64,000 nucleotides of DNA from the NCBI GenBank assembly GCA_002344795.1, contig DDUM01000056.1, positions 451-64,450 on the forward strand, written 5' to 3'. This document shows positions 42,852 to 51,830 of the stretch, piece by piece (the first letter of the stretch is position 1; every line of letters begins with the position of its first letter). Source of the DNA: Flammeovirgaceae bacterium UBA2338. Its GTDB lineage: Bacteria; Bacteroidota; Bacteroidia; Cytophagales; Cyclobacteriaceae. The position numbers and the translations under genes are program-made. The notes beneath the pieces were generated by a model that was not told where the DNA came from, searched no databases, and worked only from the letters and a program-made list of their open reading frames with translations.

Positions 42852-43424
42852 TTACTTTTTTGCTTTTGGCGCTATCATCATGTACATCCTCTTCCCTTCC
42901 AGCTTAGGCATTAATTCTACCTTACCGTAATCCTCCAACGATTGTGCAAACTTGAGCAGGAGAATTTCTCCACGCTCCTTATACACAATTGATCTTCCCA
43001 CAAAATGAACGTACGCCTTTACTTTTGACCCCTCCTGTAGAAACCCGATAGCATGCTTTAGCTTAAAATTAAAGTCATGATCATCAGTGTTGGGTCCAAA
43101 ACGGATCTCTTTGATTACCGTTTTCTGCGCATTCTGCTTTATTTCCTTTTGTTTCTTCTTCTGTTCGTACTTAAACTTTGAATAATCAATGATTTTACAA
43201 ACAGGAGGCACCGCGTTTGGCGATATCTCTACTAAGTCCAATCCTTGTTCTTTTGCCATTTTAATGGCCATCGAAGTAGAATACACATCTACTTTGATGT
43301 TTTCACCAACCACCCTCACCTGAGGTGCGATGATCCTTTCATTTACGCGATAAGGTTCTTCTACTACTCTTTGTCTGAAGCCTCTTCTGTTAAAAGGCCT
43401 TTTACTTCCTGGAAATACTGCCAC
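42852..43424 (-). CDS. infC: Translation initiation factor IF-3
   Basis: A 190-residue protein with the usual N- and C-terminal domains (VNERIIAPQVRVV, KIIDYSKFKYEQKKKQKE, EIRFGPNTDDHDFNFKLKH). The start codon is GTG, non-ATG as is common for infC, which can be autoregulated through its start codon. It prevents premature 50S joining. It follows thrS by 135 bases. Confidence 0.96.
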   Translation of the reverse strand: MAVFPGSKRPFNRRGFRQRVVEEPYRVNERIIAPQVRVVGENIKVDVYSTSMAIKMAKEQGLDLVEISPNAVPPVCKIIDYSKFKYEQKKKQKEIKQNAQKTVIKEIRFGPNTDDHDFNFKLKHAIGFLQEGSKVKAYVHFVGRSIVYKERGEILLLKFAQSLEDYGKVELMPKLEGKRMYMMIAPKAKK

Positions 43425-43559
43425 TAAATGGGTTTAAATTAAAAAAACACTTGCCAGACCCGCTGACAAGGGTGCAAATATCGCCATATTTTCAACTTTT
43501 CAAAAACGCTGGGAAACTTATATTTTCTTTATTCAACAAGCCAAAAAGCCAATATTTGG

Positions 43560-45500
43560 TTACTGTGGAGGCTTGCTCTCTTGTTCAAAATGGATAGCAA
43601 ACTCTTCAAGGTCCATTGCTCCCTGATCTCCTGACCCGTGTCTTCTCACTGACACCTTTCGTTCTGCCACCTCTTTCTCCCCTACAATGAGCATAAAGGG
43701 CACTTTTTTCACTTCTGCATCCCTTATTTTCCGCCCTATCTTCTCATCGCGATCGTCCGCAAAACCTCTTATATCCTTGTTCTTGAGCTTCTCAATGACC
43801 TCATGGGCATAGTCGTTGAATCGTTCCGAAATTGGCAATACGGCTATCTGATCTGGCGAAAGCCACAACGGGAAATTACCAGCACAATGCTCAATCAGTA
43901 TGGCCACGAAGCGTTCGAGAGAGCCAAAAGGTGCACGATGTATCATTACAGGTGTGTGTTTCTGGTTGTCAGATCCTGTGTATTCCAATTCAAAGCGCTG
44001 TGGAAGCTGGTAGTCTACCTGTATGGTACCCAACTGCCAGTTGCGCCCCAGCGCATCCTTTACCATAAAGTCGAGCTTCGGCCCATAGAATGCGGCCTCG
44101 CCCTTCACGGCAACAGTAACCAGCTTGCGTTCATCTGCTGCCTCCTGAATCTCTCTCTCTGCCCTATCCCACAATTGGTCTTCTCCAATATATTTTTCCT
44201 TATTGGCCGGATCTCTCAATGAGACTTGCGCGGTATAGTTTTCAAAACCCAGAGATTTGAATACATGAAATACCAGATCAATCACTTTAATGAACTCTTC
44301 TTTTACCTGATCTGGTCTACAGAAAATGTGTGCATCATCCTGAGTGAATCCTCTTACCCTTGTAAGTCCATGTAATTCTCCACTTTGCTCATAACGATAT
44401 ACAGTTCCAAACTCCGCATAGCGAATAGGCAGGTCTTTGTAAGACCTGGGTTTGGTTTTATATATCTCGCAATGGTGCGGACAGTTCATTGGCTTGAGCA
44501 AAAACTCTTCGCTTTCATCAGGAGTATGAATCGGTTGAAACGAATCTTTGCCATACTTTTCATAGTGCCCTGAAGTAACATACAGTTGCTTACTGCCAAT
44601 ATGAGGTGTTACCACCGGATCATATCCTGCTTTTACCTGAGCTTTGCGCATGAACTGCTCTAAACGCTCTCGCAGGATTGTTCCTTTTGGCAACCATAGT
44701 GGAAGCCCCATGCCTACTTTTTCAGAGAAGGCAAACAATTCCAACTCGCGGCCCAATTTCCTGTGATCTCGCTTCTTTGCTTCCTCCAGCAAAGTGAGGT
44801 ATTCTTCCAATTCTTTTTGTTTTGGAAAAGTGATACCATAGATCCTGGTGAGCATCTTGTTCTTTTCATCACCACGCCAGTAAGCACCAGCGACACTCAA
44901 AAGTTTTACTGCTTTGATCACTCCTGTTGTAGGCACGTGAGGACCACGGCACAGGTCAGTAAAATTACCCTGTTCATAAAAAGTAATGGATCCATCCTCC
45001 AACCCATCAATGAGCTCCAGTTTATATTCATCACCTTTCTCCTTGAAATAAGAAAGTGCATCTGCTTTTGATACCGCTTTACGAGTAAAAGTATTTCCCT
45101 GTCTCGCCAGCTCAATCATTTTCTTTTCTACTGCTTGTAGCTCTTCTTCGCCAAATGGTCGATCGCCTAAGTCTACATCGTAGTAAAAACCATTCTCAAT
45201 AGGTGGACCAATACCAAACTTCACACCCGGGTAAAGTGCTTCCAAAGCTTCTGCCATTACGTGAGCAGAAGAATGCCAGAAAGCATACTTTCCTTCCTTA
45301 TCTTTCCATGTAAAAATTTTTATTGCAGCATCAGAATCAATTGATCTGTCCAAATCCCAAATCTCACCGTTTACCTCAATGGATAAAGCATTTCGGGCGA
45401 GGCCCTCGCTGATGCTATTAGCGATTTCAATTCCTTTTACTCCTTTTGGAAACTCTTTAGAGGAACCATCCGGCAATGATATTTTAACAACACTCATCAA
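43560..45500 (-). CDS. thrS: Threonyl-tRNA synthetase
   Basis: A 646-residue class II synthetase. The N-terminal TGS domain (ISLPDGSSKEFPKGV) and editing domain (HSSAHVMAEALE) precede the catalytic core, where MNCPHHCEIY carries the zinc cysteine and GELHGLTRVRGFTQDDAHIF is motif 2. The C-terminal anticodon domain ends near RRHGSGDQG. It charges tRNA-Thr with threonine. The first or second Met could be the start. Confidence 0.98.
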   Translation of the reverse strand: MMSVVKISLPDGSSKEFPKGVKGIEIANSISEGLARNALSIEVNGEIWDLDRSIDSDAAIKIFTWKDKEGKYAFWHSSAHVMAEALEALYPGVKFGIGPPIENGFYYDVDLGDRPFGEEELQAVEKKMIELARQGNTFTRKAVSKADALSYFKEKGDEYKLELIDGLEDGSITFYEQGNFTDLCRGPHVPTTGVIKAVKLLSVAGAYWRGDEKNKMLTRIYGITFPKQKELEEYLTLLEEAKKRDHRKLGRELELFAFSEKVGMGLPLWLPKGTILRERLEQFMRKAQVKAGYDPVVTPHIGSKQLYVTSGHYEKYGKDSFQPIHTPDESEEFLLKPMNCPHHCEIYKTKPRSYKDLPIRYAEFGTVYRYEQSGELHGLTRVRGFTQDDAHIFCRPDQVKEEFIKVIDLVFHVFKSLGFENYTAQVSLRDPANKEKYIGEDQLWDRAEREIQEAADERKLVTVAVKGEAAFYGPKLDFMVKDALGRNWQLGTIQVDYQLPQRFELEYTGSDNQKHTPVMIHRAPFGSLERFVAILIEHCAGNFPLWLSPDQIAVLPISERFNDYAHEVIEKLKNKDIRGFADDRDEKIGRKIRDAEVKKVPFMLIVGEKEVAERKVSVRRHGSGDQGAMDLEEFAIHFEQESKPPQ

Positions 45501-45575
45501 ATACTAAATTAGGAATGCAAATATGAGGTTTTCTGTGCTCTTAACCACTCTTGAGGGAGAAAAACGGAGGTGATT

Positions 45576-48089
45576 CTAGAGCTGGAACTGAGCAGTGAAA
45601 AGAACTCCAAATTTTCTTGCATCCGGGTTATCCAAATAAGAGACGCGATGCACAAAATCGATCCGGAAAATCTTGAATATATTTTCCACTCCATAGCCTA
45701 ATTCGATGTATGGCTTCCCTTCTTTAAAAAAGCCAATGGGTAAAGCTGCTTCCCCAGTGGGTGTCAACTGGGCTATCAAATCCCTGTTGGATTGACGCAT
45801 GCCGCCAAAAATAACATTGGAGGTAGCCAGCAGCCTCCACTTCAATTTATTCATCAACGGAATTCTGTTGAGTAAAAATCCTTCAAAATAATGACGATAC
45901 TGAACCGATGCGTAATGGTCACTCACAAATTCACCAAAATCCATGAGGTTGTAAGTAACTGTCGAGTAAAATGGAGATTGATTTCCAAGGTGAAGAGTAA
46001 GCAGTGGATAAGGAATAGTATTGAACACATATTCACTTGAAAAAGTAAGCTTACCCACACCCAATGGTCCGGCCTTCATCCGTTTTTTAATAGTTAGCCT
46101 TAACCGATCGTAATCAAATTCGCTATCGAAAACACCACTGAATCCATGCGTGTATTTCAGTGTGATTTCTGGAGATCTGTTAGTGCCAAGACTAAACCGC
46201 TCATTGTCATTTTGCAGAAAAACTTCATCACGTGCATAACGTGATTCAATGCTCACCTCAGAGGAGCGAAACACATCCAAGACAGGAGATGATACATCGC
46301 TCGGGTTTTGATAGTACCCAAAGTTGAAGGTAGGGTCATAAGTCCAATGTTTAAAGGAAATTTTTTGCGAATAGCCCCTGAATAACTCTCGTTGAAAACC
46401 CACCAAGTATTCATCCGAGTAGTACCCACGCCTGAAATTTCCCCAACGTGTAGAGGTAAGAAAGATGGGATTATCTGCCAGGCTTTCATCATCTACACCC
46501 AGCCGGGCCAGATCACGCCTCACCTGAAATGTCAGTGTGGTCCAGCGCTGTTTGGATAAAATATTTTGTGCTGACGCAAAATACTTGAAACGTTCATCAT
46601 CAAATCCATAGGCACCTTGCACTTTGAAAATCCATTTTTTACTAAACTGATAGTTGGTCTTTAGTCCTGCCTGCAATCGGAATCCTTCCAGTGTATTCCA
46701 GGCCATCAAACCGAGGTAGGGTCCTACCTCTACCTTGCCCAGATTATAATAGCCATCAACAATCACTTTAAAAATATCAGTATAGGTTCTTACAATGGGT
46801 ATGTTTCTGAGTGTGTCTATCATCTTGTACACACTTTTTTCCGTTTCGCTCAACGGTTCATGACGTAAGGTATCCCAGTATATATCTTCCTCAAACATCC
46901 TTGCGTCTTCTGCGATCTGTATGGACCGCTCGTAAAAAGACAAATCATAAGGTTGGTTCACTACAAAGTTTTTGTTGCTGGTATAGAATTTGGCCAGCAT
47001 TCCCGCGCTATTTTTACTTACTTCACTCACATCAATAAGTACACGGTTTTTTGATGGCAGCCACGCACCGGATTCGGTTCGCTGCAACTCTTGCTGCAAC
47101 CTTATCTTTTCTATAAAATTCAGGTTGGCCTGTTTGCCAATGTTGGCATCAATCTGTTTCAATCCATAACCCTCTTTACTTATCCACATGGTGCCCGTAA
47201 AGGCAAGATCCTGAGGACTTTTTGGATAAAAATCGAGTCGATAGCAAAACTCGTCACCGATATAAAGACTATCTGTCAGGTCATATTCATAATACAACCT
47301 CCATCCATCGGCAATCGGAGAGACGAATTCCTTGCTGACAATATTGAGCCAGTTTTGGTAAAAATTATATTCCTGAAAAGAAGATCCTACCAGCTGAGTC
47401 ACGGTAGAGCCATCCTCCACCCCTATTCCATTGATCTTTGTTCTTAAAATATGCTCCGTTTTCAAGGAGGGATTATCACGATAATAGATTTTGGAAACAC
47501 TCTCTGTTATAAACAACGGGAGAATGGGCTTACCATCCTCTCCTGCAATTCGTTCGACACTATCCAGCACCTGGGTAATTTTCTTAACCATTTTCCTTTC
47601 ACGAAATTTTTCTGAAAGGTTATCTACATCAATTTCAATTTTAGTGTACGTATCGTATTCGTAAGCCGAGAGCTTTCTTTTATCATTCTCCTTTTTGTTT
47701 TTCACCACATTGCGAAGAATGCTCCAGGCCGGGTTTTCACCTGCCATGATTACCACTTCTTGCAAACTGATAACATCTTCTATTAACTGAAAGTTAATCA
47801 CCTGACTCACGCCCTTTTGAACAGCCTTTGCCTTTACAACGTAACCGATGTAGGAGGCTACAATTGAGTCGGTTGGTGAATACGTTTTAATACTGAAATT
47901 GCCATCAAAGTCGGTTGTTGACCCTATGGTGGTGCCTTTGAATACCACATTGGCAAACGGAACAGGGTCTCCACTACTTGCATCAATCACTTTGCCAGAA
48001 ACCCTGGTTTCCTGGGCGTAAGTCCAAGTGGTAAAGAAAAGAAGGAAAATTATCAGGAAATCAAACTGTGATCTCAAACCGTTTCGCAC
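45576..48089 (-). CDS. DUF5686 outer-membrane protein with carboxypeptidase-regulatory-like domain
   Basis: An 837-residue protein with a Sec signal cleaved near TYAQ. An N-terminal beta-sandwich (VSGKVIDASSGDPVPFANVV, ending ISLQEVVIMAGENPA) is the carboxypeptidase D regulatory-like domain seen also in TonB receptors. The rest belongs to DUF5686 and ends in a beta-barrel with a terminal aromatic strand (LFTAQFQL). It is an outer-membrane protein of unknown substrate. Alone between thrS and a repeat region. Confidence 0.85.
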   Translation of the reverse strand: MRNGLRSQFDFLIIFLLFFTTWTYAQETRVSGKVIDASSGDPVPFANVVFKGTTIGSTTDFDGNFSIKTYSPTDSIVASYIGYVVKAKAVQKGVSQVINFQLIEDVISLQEVVIMAGENPAWSILRNVVKNKKENDKRKLSAYEYDTYTKIEIDVDNLSEKFRERKMVKKITQVLDSVERIAGEDGKPILPLFITESVSKIYYRDNPSLKTEHILRTKINGIGVEDGSTVTQLVGSSFQEYNFYQNWLNIVSKEFVSPIADGWRLYYEYDLTDSLYIGDEFCYRLDFYPKSPQDLAFTGTMWISKEGYGLKQIDANIGKQANLNFIEKIRLQQELQRTESGAWLPSKNRVLIDVSEVSKNSAGMLAKFYTSNKNFVVNQPYDLSFYERSIQIAEDARMFEEDIYWDTLRHEPLSETEKSVYKMIDTLRNIPIVRTYTDIFKVIVDGYYNLGKVEVGPYLGLMAWNTLEGFRLQAGLKTNYQFSKKWIFKVQGAYGFDDERFKYFASAQNILSKQRWTTLTFQVRRDLARLGVDDESLADNPIFLTSTRWGNFRRGYYSDEYLVGFQRELFRGYSQKISFKHWTYDPTFNFGYYQNPSDVSSPVLDVFRSSEVSIESRYARDEVFLQNDNERFSLGTNRSPEITLKYTHGFSGVFDSEFDYDRLRLTIKKRMKAGPLGVGKLTFSSEYVFNTIPYPLLTLHLGNQSPFYSTVTYNLMDFGEFVSDHYASVQYRHYFEGFLLNRIPLMNKLKWRLLATSNVIFGGMRQSNRDLIAQLTPTGEAALPIGFFKEGKPYIELGYGVENIFKIFRIDFVHRVSYLDNPDARKFGVLFTAQFQL

Positions 48090-48266
48090 AATGCTTTAAA
48101 CCTCAAAATTAATGAATTATTGCATTCAAAGGGTACATTTTACCCCTACCAAAAGTACAACTAACGAATTAAACCCGGATTATTATCCATTAGATGAATA
48201 CCAGGAAGTATCCTTAAAACTGTTTTTCCAAAGAAAGGTAACTGGTTGATTTTCATTTGTTAATTT

Positions 48267-48402
48267 GAGGTTATCTCAAAAGTTAAAGAATGTCGTTTTT
48301 CTGAGCGAAAGCGAAGAATCTCTATTGTTCGAATTTACAATTAAGGGATGTTTCTCCGCCAACTGGCGCATCAACCACACGTGTCATTTTTGAGACAGTC
48401 TC
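48267..48402. mobile_element. MITE-like element, copy 2
   Basis: Left end GGTTATCTCAAAAGTTAA and right end TCATTTTTGAGACAGTCTC are inverted repeats. The interior has GAGCGAAAGCGAAGAATCTC and TTAAGGGATGTTTC as in copy 1 (33599-33722). It occupies the middle of the 321-base gap 48090-48410; the rest of that gap holds nothing else I can name. Confidence 0.7.
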
Positions 48403-48410
48403 AATTAAGG

Positions 48411-49058
48411 TTAAAGTTGAATTGGTTCTTTCTCCCCCAAATGCCGGGGGGACGTTTTCAGGACGTACAAATCCAGAATGGCTTTTGCCCTGGCAAGGTA
48501 TTCCCTCCAATGTACTTTTTCCGTTACTTCAGCACTGGGTTCATTTGCCACATAAGCCACTGCATCGATTCCATAATAATTAGAAATGAACAATGCCCTA
48601 TAGCAATGAAATGTTTGTGTAACAATCGTTATTTTATCCTGTCCGAAAATTTCCTTACTTCTTACCACAGAATCTAGCGTACGGAGCCCCGCGTAGTCTA
48701 AAGTTATTGCAGAAGATGGAATGCCTAGTCTCACAAGGGCTCTTTTCATCTCCAATGGTTCATTATAGTACTTTGTCCGATTATCGCCACTTACAATAAA
48801 GTGTTTCACCTTTCCATTTATAAAAAGTGTAGCGGCATTCTCCATTCTATTATCAAAAAAAGGATTAGGCGCCCCTGTGGTAAGTAAATGACTGGTTCCA
48901 AGTACAAGAGCTACCTTATGGTTGGTCAGGCTGTCGTAGTGCGAATATACCTTCTCCGATGTGCTATTCACAATCCAGATATTGGATACGACTACAAATA
49001 AAATAACAAGTAGGAAAACGTAAAAAAGTTGCCTTAGCACCCTAGTAAAAAAACCCAT
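48411..49058 (-). CDS. SanA/YdcF-like DUF218 protein
   Basis: A 215-residue protein with one N-terminal membrane segment (VFLLVILFVVVSNIWIV). The DUF218 domain has KVALVLGTSHLLTTGAPNP, FIVSGDNRTKYYNEP, LDYAGLRTLDSVVRSKEIFG and TQTFHCYRALFI. The family is linked to envelope barrier function (SanA affects vancomycin sensitivity in E. coli). The enzymatic role is unknown. Confidence 0.85.
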   Translation of the reverse strand: MGFFTRVLRQLFYVFLLVILFVVVSNIWIVNSTSEKVYSHYDSLTNHKVALVLGTSHLLTTGAPNPFFDNRMENAATLFINGKVKHFIVSGDNRTKYYNEPLEMKRALVRLGIPSSAITLDYAGLRTLDSVVRSKEIFGQDKITIVTQTFHCYRALFISNYYGIDAVAYVANEPSAEVTEKVHWREYLARAKAILDLYVLKTSPRHLGEKEPIQL

Positions 49059-49089
49059 ATAGACAGAAACAGAAAAAGCTGCTGTAAAG

Positions 49090-49776
49090 TTACTTAATTG
49101 ATTCTAAATACTTCTTCTCTATTATTTCAGACCTTCTGATCGACTTTCTGTACCAGATTAGCTTCAAGGCTTCCTTCTCTTGGGCTGTTAGTTTCCAGTT
49201 CACTTCTGATGAACGTATTCTTGTCATCAGCTCGTAGATGCATATGGCTGCGCTTACGGATAAGTTTAAACTTTCGGTAAATCCTTCCATCGGTATTTTT
49301 ACTCTCATATCAGCAGCTTCCTTGGCTTCTTCCGAAAGGCCATGAAGTTCATTTCCCAACACTAATGCAATTTTTTGAGAAACGTCTACGTCCTGAATAG
49401 AAAGAGAAGCAGTAGGTGTAGTAGCAAGAATTGTATACCCTTTCTTTTTTAGCACCTCATAGCACAAAGGTGTGTTATTTATGTTGGGTTGGTTGTGATG
49501 TTTAATGGTTAGCCATTTGTCAGCGCCCTTCAGCACTCTCTTATTGATTCCATAAGTGTTTTGATTTTCTATGAGGTGTACATCCTGAATACCAAAACAC
49601 TCCACGGTTCGAAAAACAGCGCTTGCATTTTGTGATTGATATATGTCCTCCAGCACCAGGGTGAGATGACGTGTACGACCATTCAACACACTCTCAATCA
49701 AATTTTTTTTATGATCAGTGATGTATTGAGACAGGTGGTTGATAAGTCCTTTTGTGTTCGTCTGACGGTCTATCAC
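49090..49776 (-). CDS. trmH: SpoU/TrmH-family rRNA/tRNA 2'-O-methyltransferase
   Basis: A 228-residue SPOUT methyltransferase. The three knot motifs are LEDIYQSQNASAVFRTVECF, ALVLGNELHGLSEEA and IPMEGFTESLNLSVSAAICI, the pattern of tRNA (Gm18) methyltransferase TrmH. It has the C-terminal extension of TrmH. It transfers methyl from SAM to the ribose of G18 in tRNA. The gene lies divergent from the sigma factor. Confidence 0.88.
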   Translation of the reverse strand: MIDRQTNTKGLINHLSQYITDHKKNLIESVLNGRTRHLTLVLEDIYQSQNASAVFRTVECFGIQDVHLIENQNTYGINKRVLKGADKWLTIKHHNQPNINNTPLCYEVLKKKGYTILATTPTASLSIQDVDVSQKIALVLGNELHGLSEEAKEAADMRVKIPMEGFTESLNLSVSAAICIYELMTRIRSSEVNWKLTAQEKEALKLIWYRKSIRRSEIIEKKYLESIK

Positions 49777-49952
49777 CTGCTATAAAATACGTTGAATAAT
49801 TATAATATACGATATGTTCAAAAGAAAAACAATTCGATTTATAACTCAATATAATAAACATACCATTCAACAATTATACCTCATGAAGGATGATAGATTA
49901 ACAATGTTTCCAGTATATTTAGTTGACTGAATTAAAAATCAAAAGCTTACGA

Positions 49953-50495
49953 ATGTTAGCCAAGTCTTATAGTTCTGAGGAACCAGACGAAAAGGTAGTT
50001 TTCTTAAACCTATATAAGTCCCTTTACCAGGATTTGTACAGGTACGGATATAGACTATCCAAAGACAAAGACATTACGAAGGACGCTATTCAGCAAATGT
50101 TTTTCGAATTGTGGAGTAAGGAGGATAGGTTCAAATCGGTAGAAAGAATAAAGCCCTATCTTATCAAGTATTTACATCGAAAAATTTTAAAGGAAATTTC
50201 AGTTAGAAATGCCTCTTCGAGCACAAATGCGCAGTTTTTTCAGAAAACTGAGGAATCTTACGAATCAATTTTGATAAAGAATCAAAGTGAAGAAGAATTA
50301 AGTAATTCAATTAAAGCCGCTCTCAAATGTCTCACAAAAAGGCAAAAAGAAATCATTGAGCTCAGGTTTATGAATGGGCATACCTTTAGTGAAATTGGCG
50401 AAATGCTTGGCTTGCAACACCGAACATTATACAACCTCTTGCACGGTGGAATCAAAACACTTAGAGAGAAAGTAAAAATAAAAGACATCGTTTAA
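49953..50495 (+). CDS. ECF RNA polymerase sigma factor
   Basis: About 180 residues starting MLAKSYSSEEPDE at 49953; the frame reaches a TTG at 49923 but the ATG is preferred. Region 2 is LYQDLYRYGYRLSKDKDITK with FFELW, and region 4 is LTKRQKEIIELRFMNGHTFS with ALGLQHR-type helix-turn-helix residues. It belongs to the Bacteroidota sigma factors coupled to FecR and SusC. The fecR-like gene follows 119 bases later, so a cell-surface signalling circuit is likely. Confidence 0.93.
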   Translation: MLAKSYSSEEPDEKVVFLNLYKSLYQDLYRYGYRLSKDKDITKDAIQQMFFELWSKEDRFKSVERIKPYLIKYLHRKILKEISVRNASSSTNAQFFQKTEESYESILIKNQSEEELSNSIKAALKCLTKRQKEIIELRFMNGHTFSEIGEMLGLQHRTLYNLLHGGIKTLREKVKIKDIV

Positions 50496-50614
50496 GGCGC
50501 CTGTGGCAAGGTTCCATGATCCTTGTCAAAATAATCAATTTTTTTTCTGGTAAAAGTAGGCAGGTTTCAGCACATATAGTAAGTACTGATCCCTAAACCA
50601 ATAAATAACTAGTT

Positions 50615-51682
50615 GTGGATTACACCAAACACACCGCTGAGGATTTTGTCAGCGATGATTCATTTGTAAGGTATTTTTTTAAAGAGAATGAACGTGACCA
50701 CTTCTTTTGGGAGAAATGGATTGATGAGCACCCTGAGAAGTATAGAGAAATATCAACAGCTAAACAGCTATTAGAGATTCTCTCGCTGGGGCTCCCACAA
50801 AATGAACTGGATGAGGAATTGAATAAAATGAAGTATCATATTGATGAAAAAATATCTCTTGAGAATAGATCATTAATGATCACTCCACCCACAGTCTCTA
50901 ATAGGAAGACAAAACGAAACAATTTTTTAAGGATAGCAGCAGTTTTAATTTTTATACTCACCTCCGCTACTGTAGTAATCTATTTAACCAGGGAATCAAA
51001 AAATGAAGTGGAGGATGCTATTCAGCAAGAGCTAATTGTAAAACGGAATTCCAAGGGGCAGAAGTCATTAATCCAATTGCAGGATGGGTCTGTAATTCGT
51101 TTAAATTCGAATAGTGAAATAAGTTTTTATGAAAATTTCTCAAATAATGACGCACGAATAGTTGAGCTCAAGGGTGAGGCATTTTTTGAAGTTACTACCA
51201 ATCCCAATAAGCCATTCATTGTAAATACTGAATACCTAAGCGTTAAGGCTCTAGGCACGTCATTCAATGTAAATGCTTATGGAGAATCTGAAGCGCTAAA
51301 AGTATCATTAGTTACTGGCAAGGTCGAAGTAAACATAGATAATGACATAGTCAACAAGTCAATTCTTGAGCCTGGTGACGGATTAAGCTTTAATCGAAGA
51401 AGCAAAATGGTAACAAAAGGAAAGTTCGACCCTGAAATCATTCTTGCCTGGCGCAAAGGAATCATCTACTTCAAAGATACCTCATGGGAGGAGATTGTAA
51501 TCACATTAGAACGATGGTTCGATGTAGAGTTCGAAGTCAAAAACACACCCCGCAACCAAAAACTTTATAGCGGGCAATTCAATAACCAAAGTCTCGAACT
51601 TGTGCTGGAGTCGCTTAGCTTTTCAAAAGATTTTAGATATAGAATAGATGGCAAAAAGATTTTAATTGATTTTTCACAATAA
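50615..51682 (+). CDS. FecR-family anti-sigma factor
   Basis: A 355-residue protein that starts with a GTG at 50615 (VDYTKHTAEDFVSDDSFVRY matches the family's N-terminus). The cytoplasmic part is followed by a membrane segment, IAAVLIFILTSATVVIYL, at about residues 108-125. The periplasmic FecR domain has LQDGSVIRLNSNSEISF and VKALGTSFNVNAYG. It likely holds the sigma factor at 49953 inactive until the TonB receptor signals. Confidence 0.93.
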   Translation: MDYTKHTAEDFVSDDSFVRYFFKENERDHFFWEKWIDEHPEKYREISTAKQLLEILSLGLPQNELDEELNKMKYHIDEKISLENRSLMITPPTVSNRKTKRNNFLRIAAVLIFILTSATVVIYLTRESKNEVEDAIQQELIVKRNSKGQKSLIQLQDGSVIRLNSNSEISFYENFSNNDARIVELKGEAFFEVTTNPNKPFIVNTEYLSVKALGTSFNVNAYGESEALKVSLVTGKVEVNIDNDIVNKSILEPGDGLSFNRRSKMVTKGKFDPEIILAWRKGIIYFKDTSWEEIVITLERWFDVEFEVKNTPRNQKLYSGQFNNQSLELVLESLSFSKDFRYRIDGKKILIDFSQ

Positions 51683-51730
51683 CCCTTAACCCTACTAGAT
51701 ATGGCTGGATTCAATAGCTCTTAAAAAGGA

Positions 51731-51786
51731 GGTTTTCCCAAAGGATAATGATGTACTGGAATACTTGCATTGTCCCCGGGAAAACC
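51731..51786 (+). promoter_or_regulatory. Hairpin in the leader of the susC-like gene
   Basis: GGTTTTCCC (51731-51739) and GGGAAAACC (51778-51786) are complementary, with a 38-base loop, between the fecR-like stop and the SusC start. No strong T run follows. It could be an attenuator or an mRNA-stability structure. Confidence 0.4.
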
Positions 51787-51830
51787 CTTGGTATTAACAA
51801 AAGCATTTTTCATTAAAACCAAACAAAATT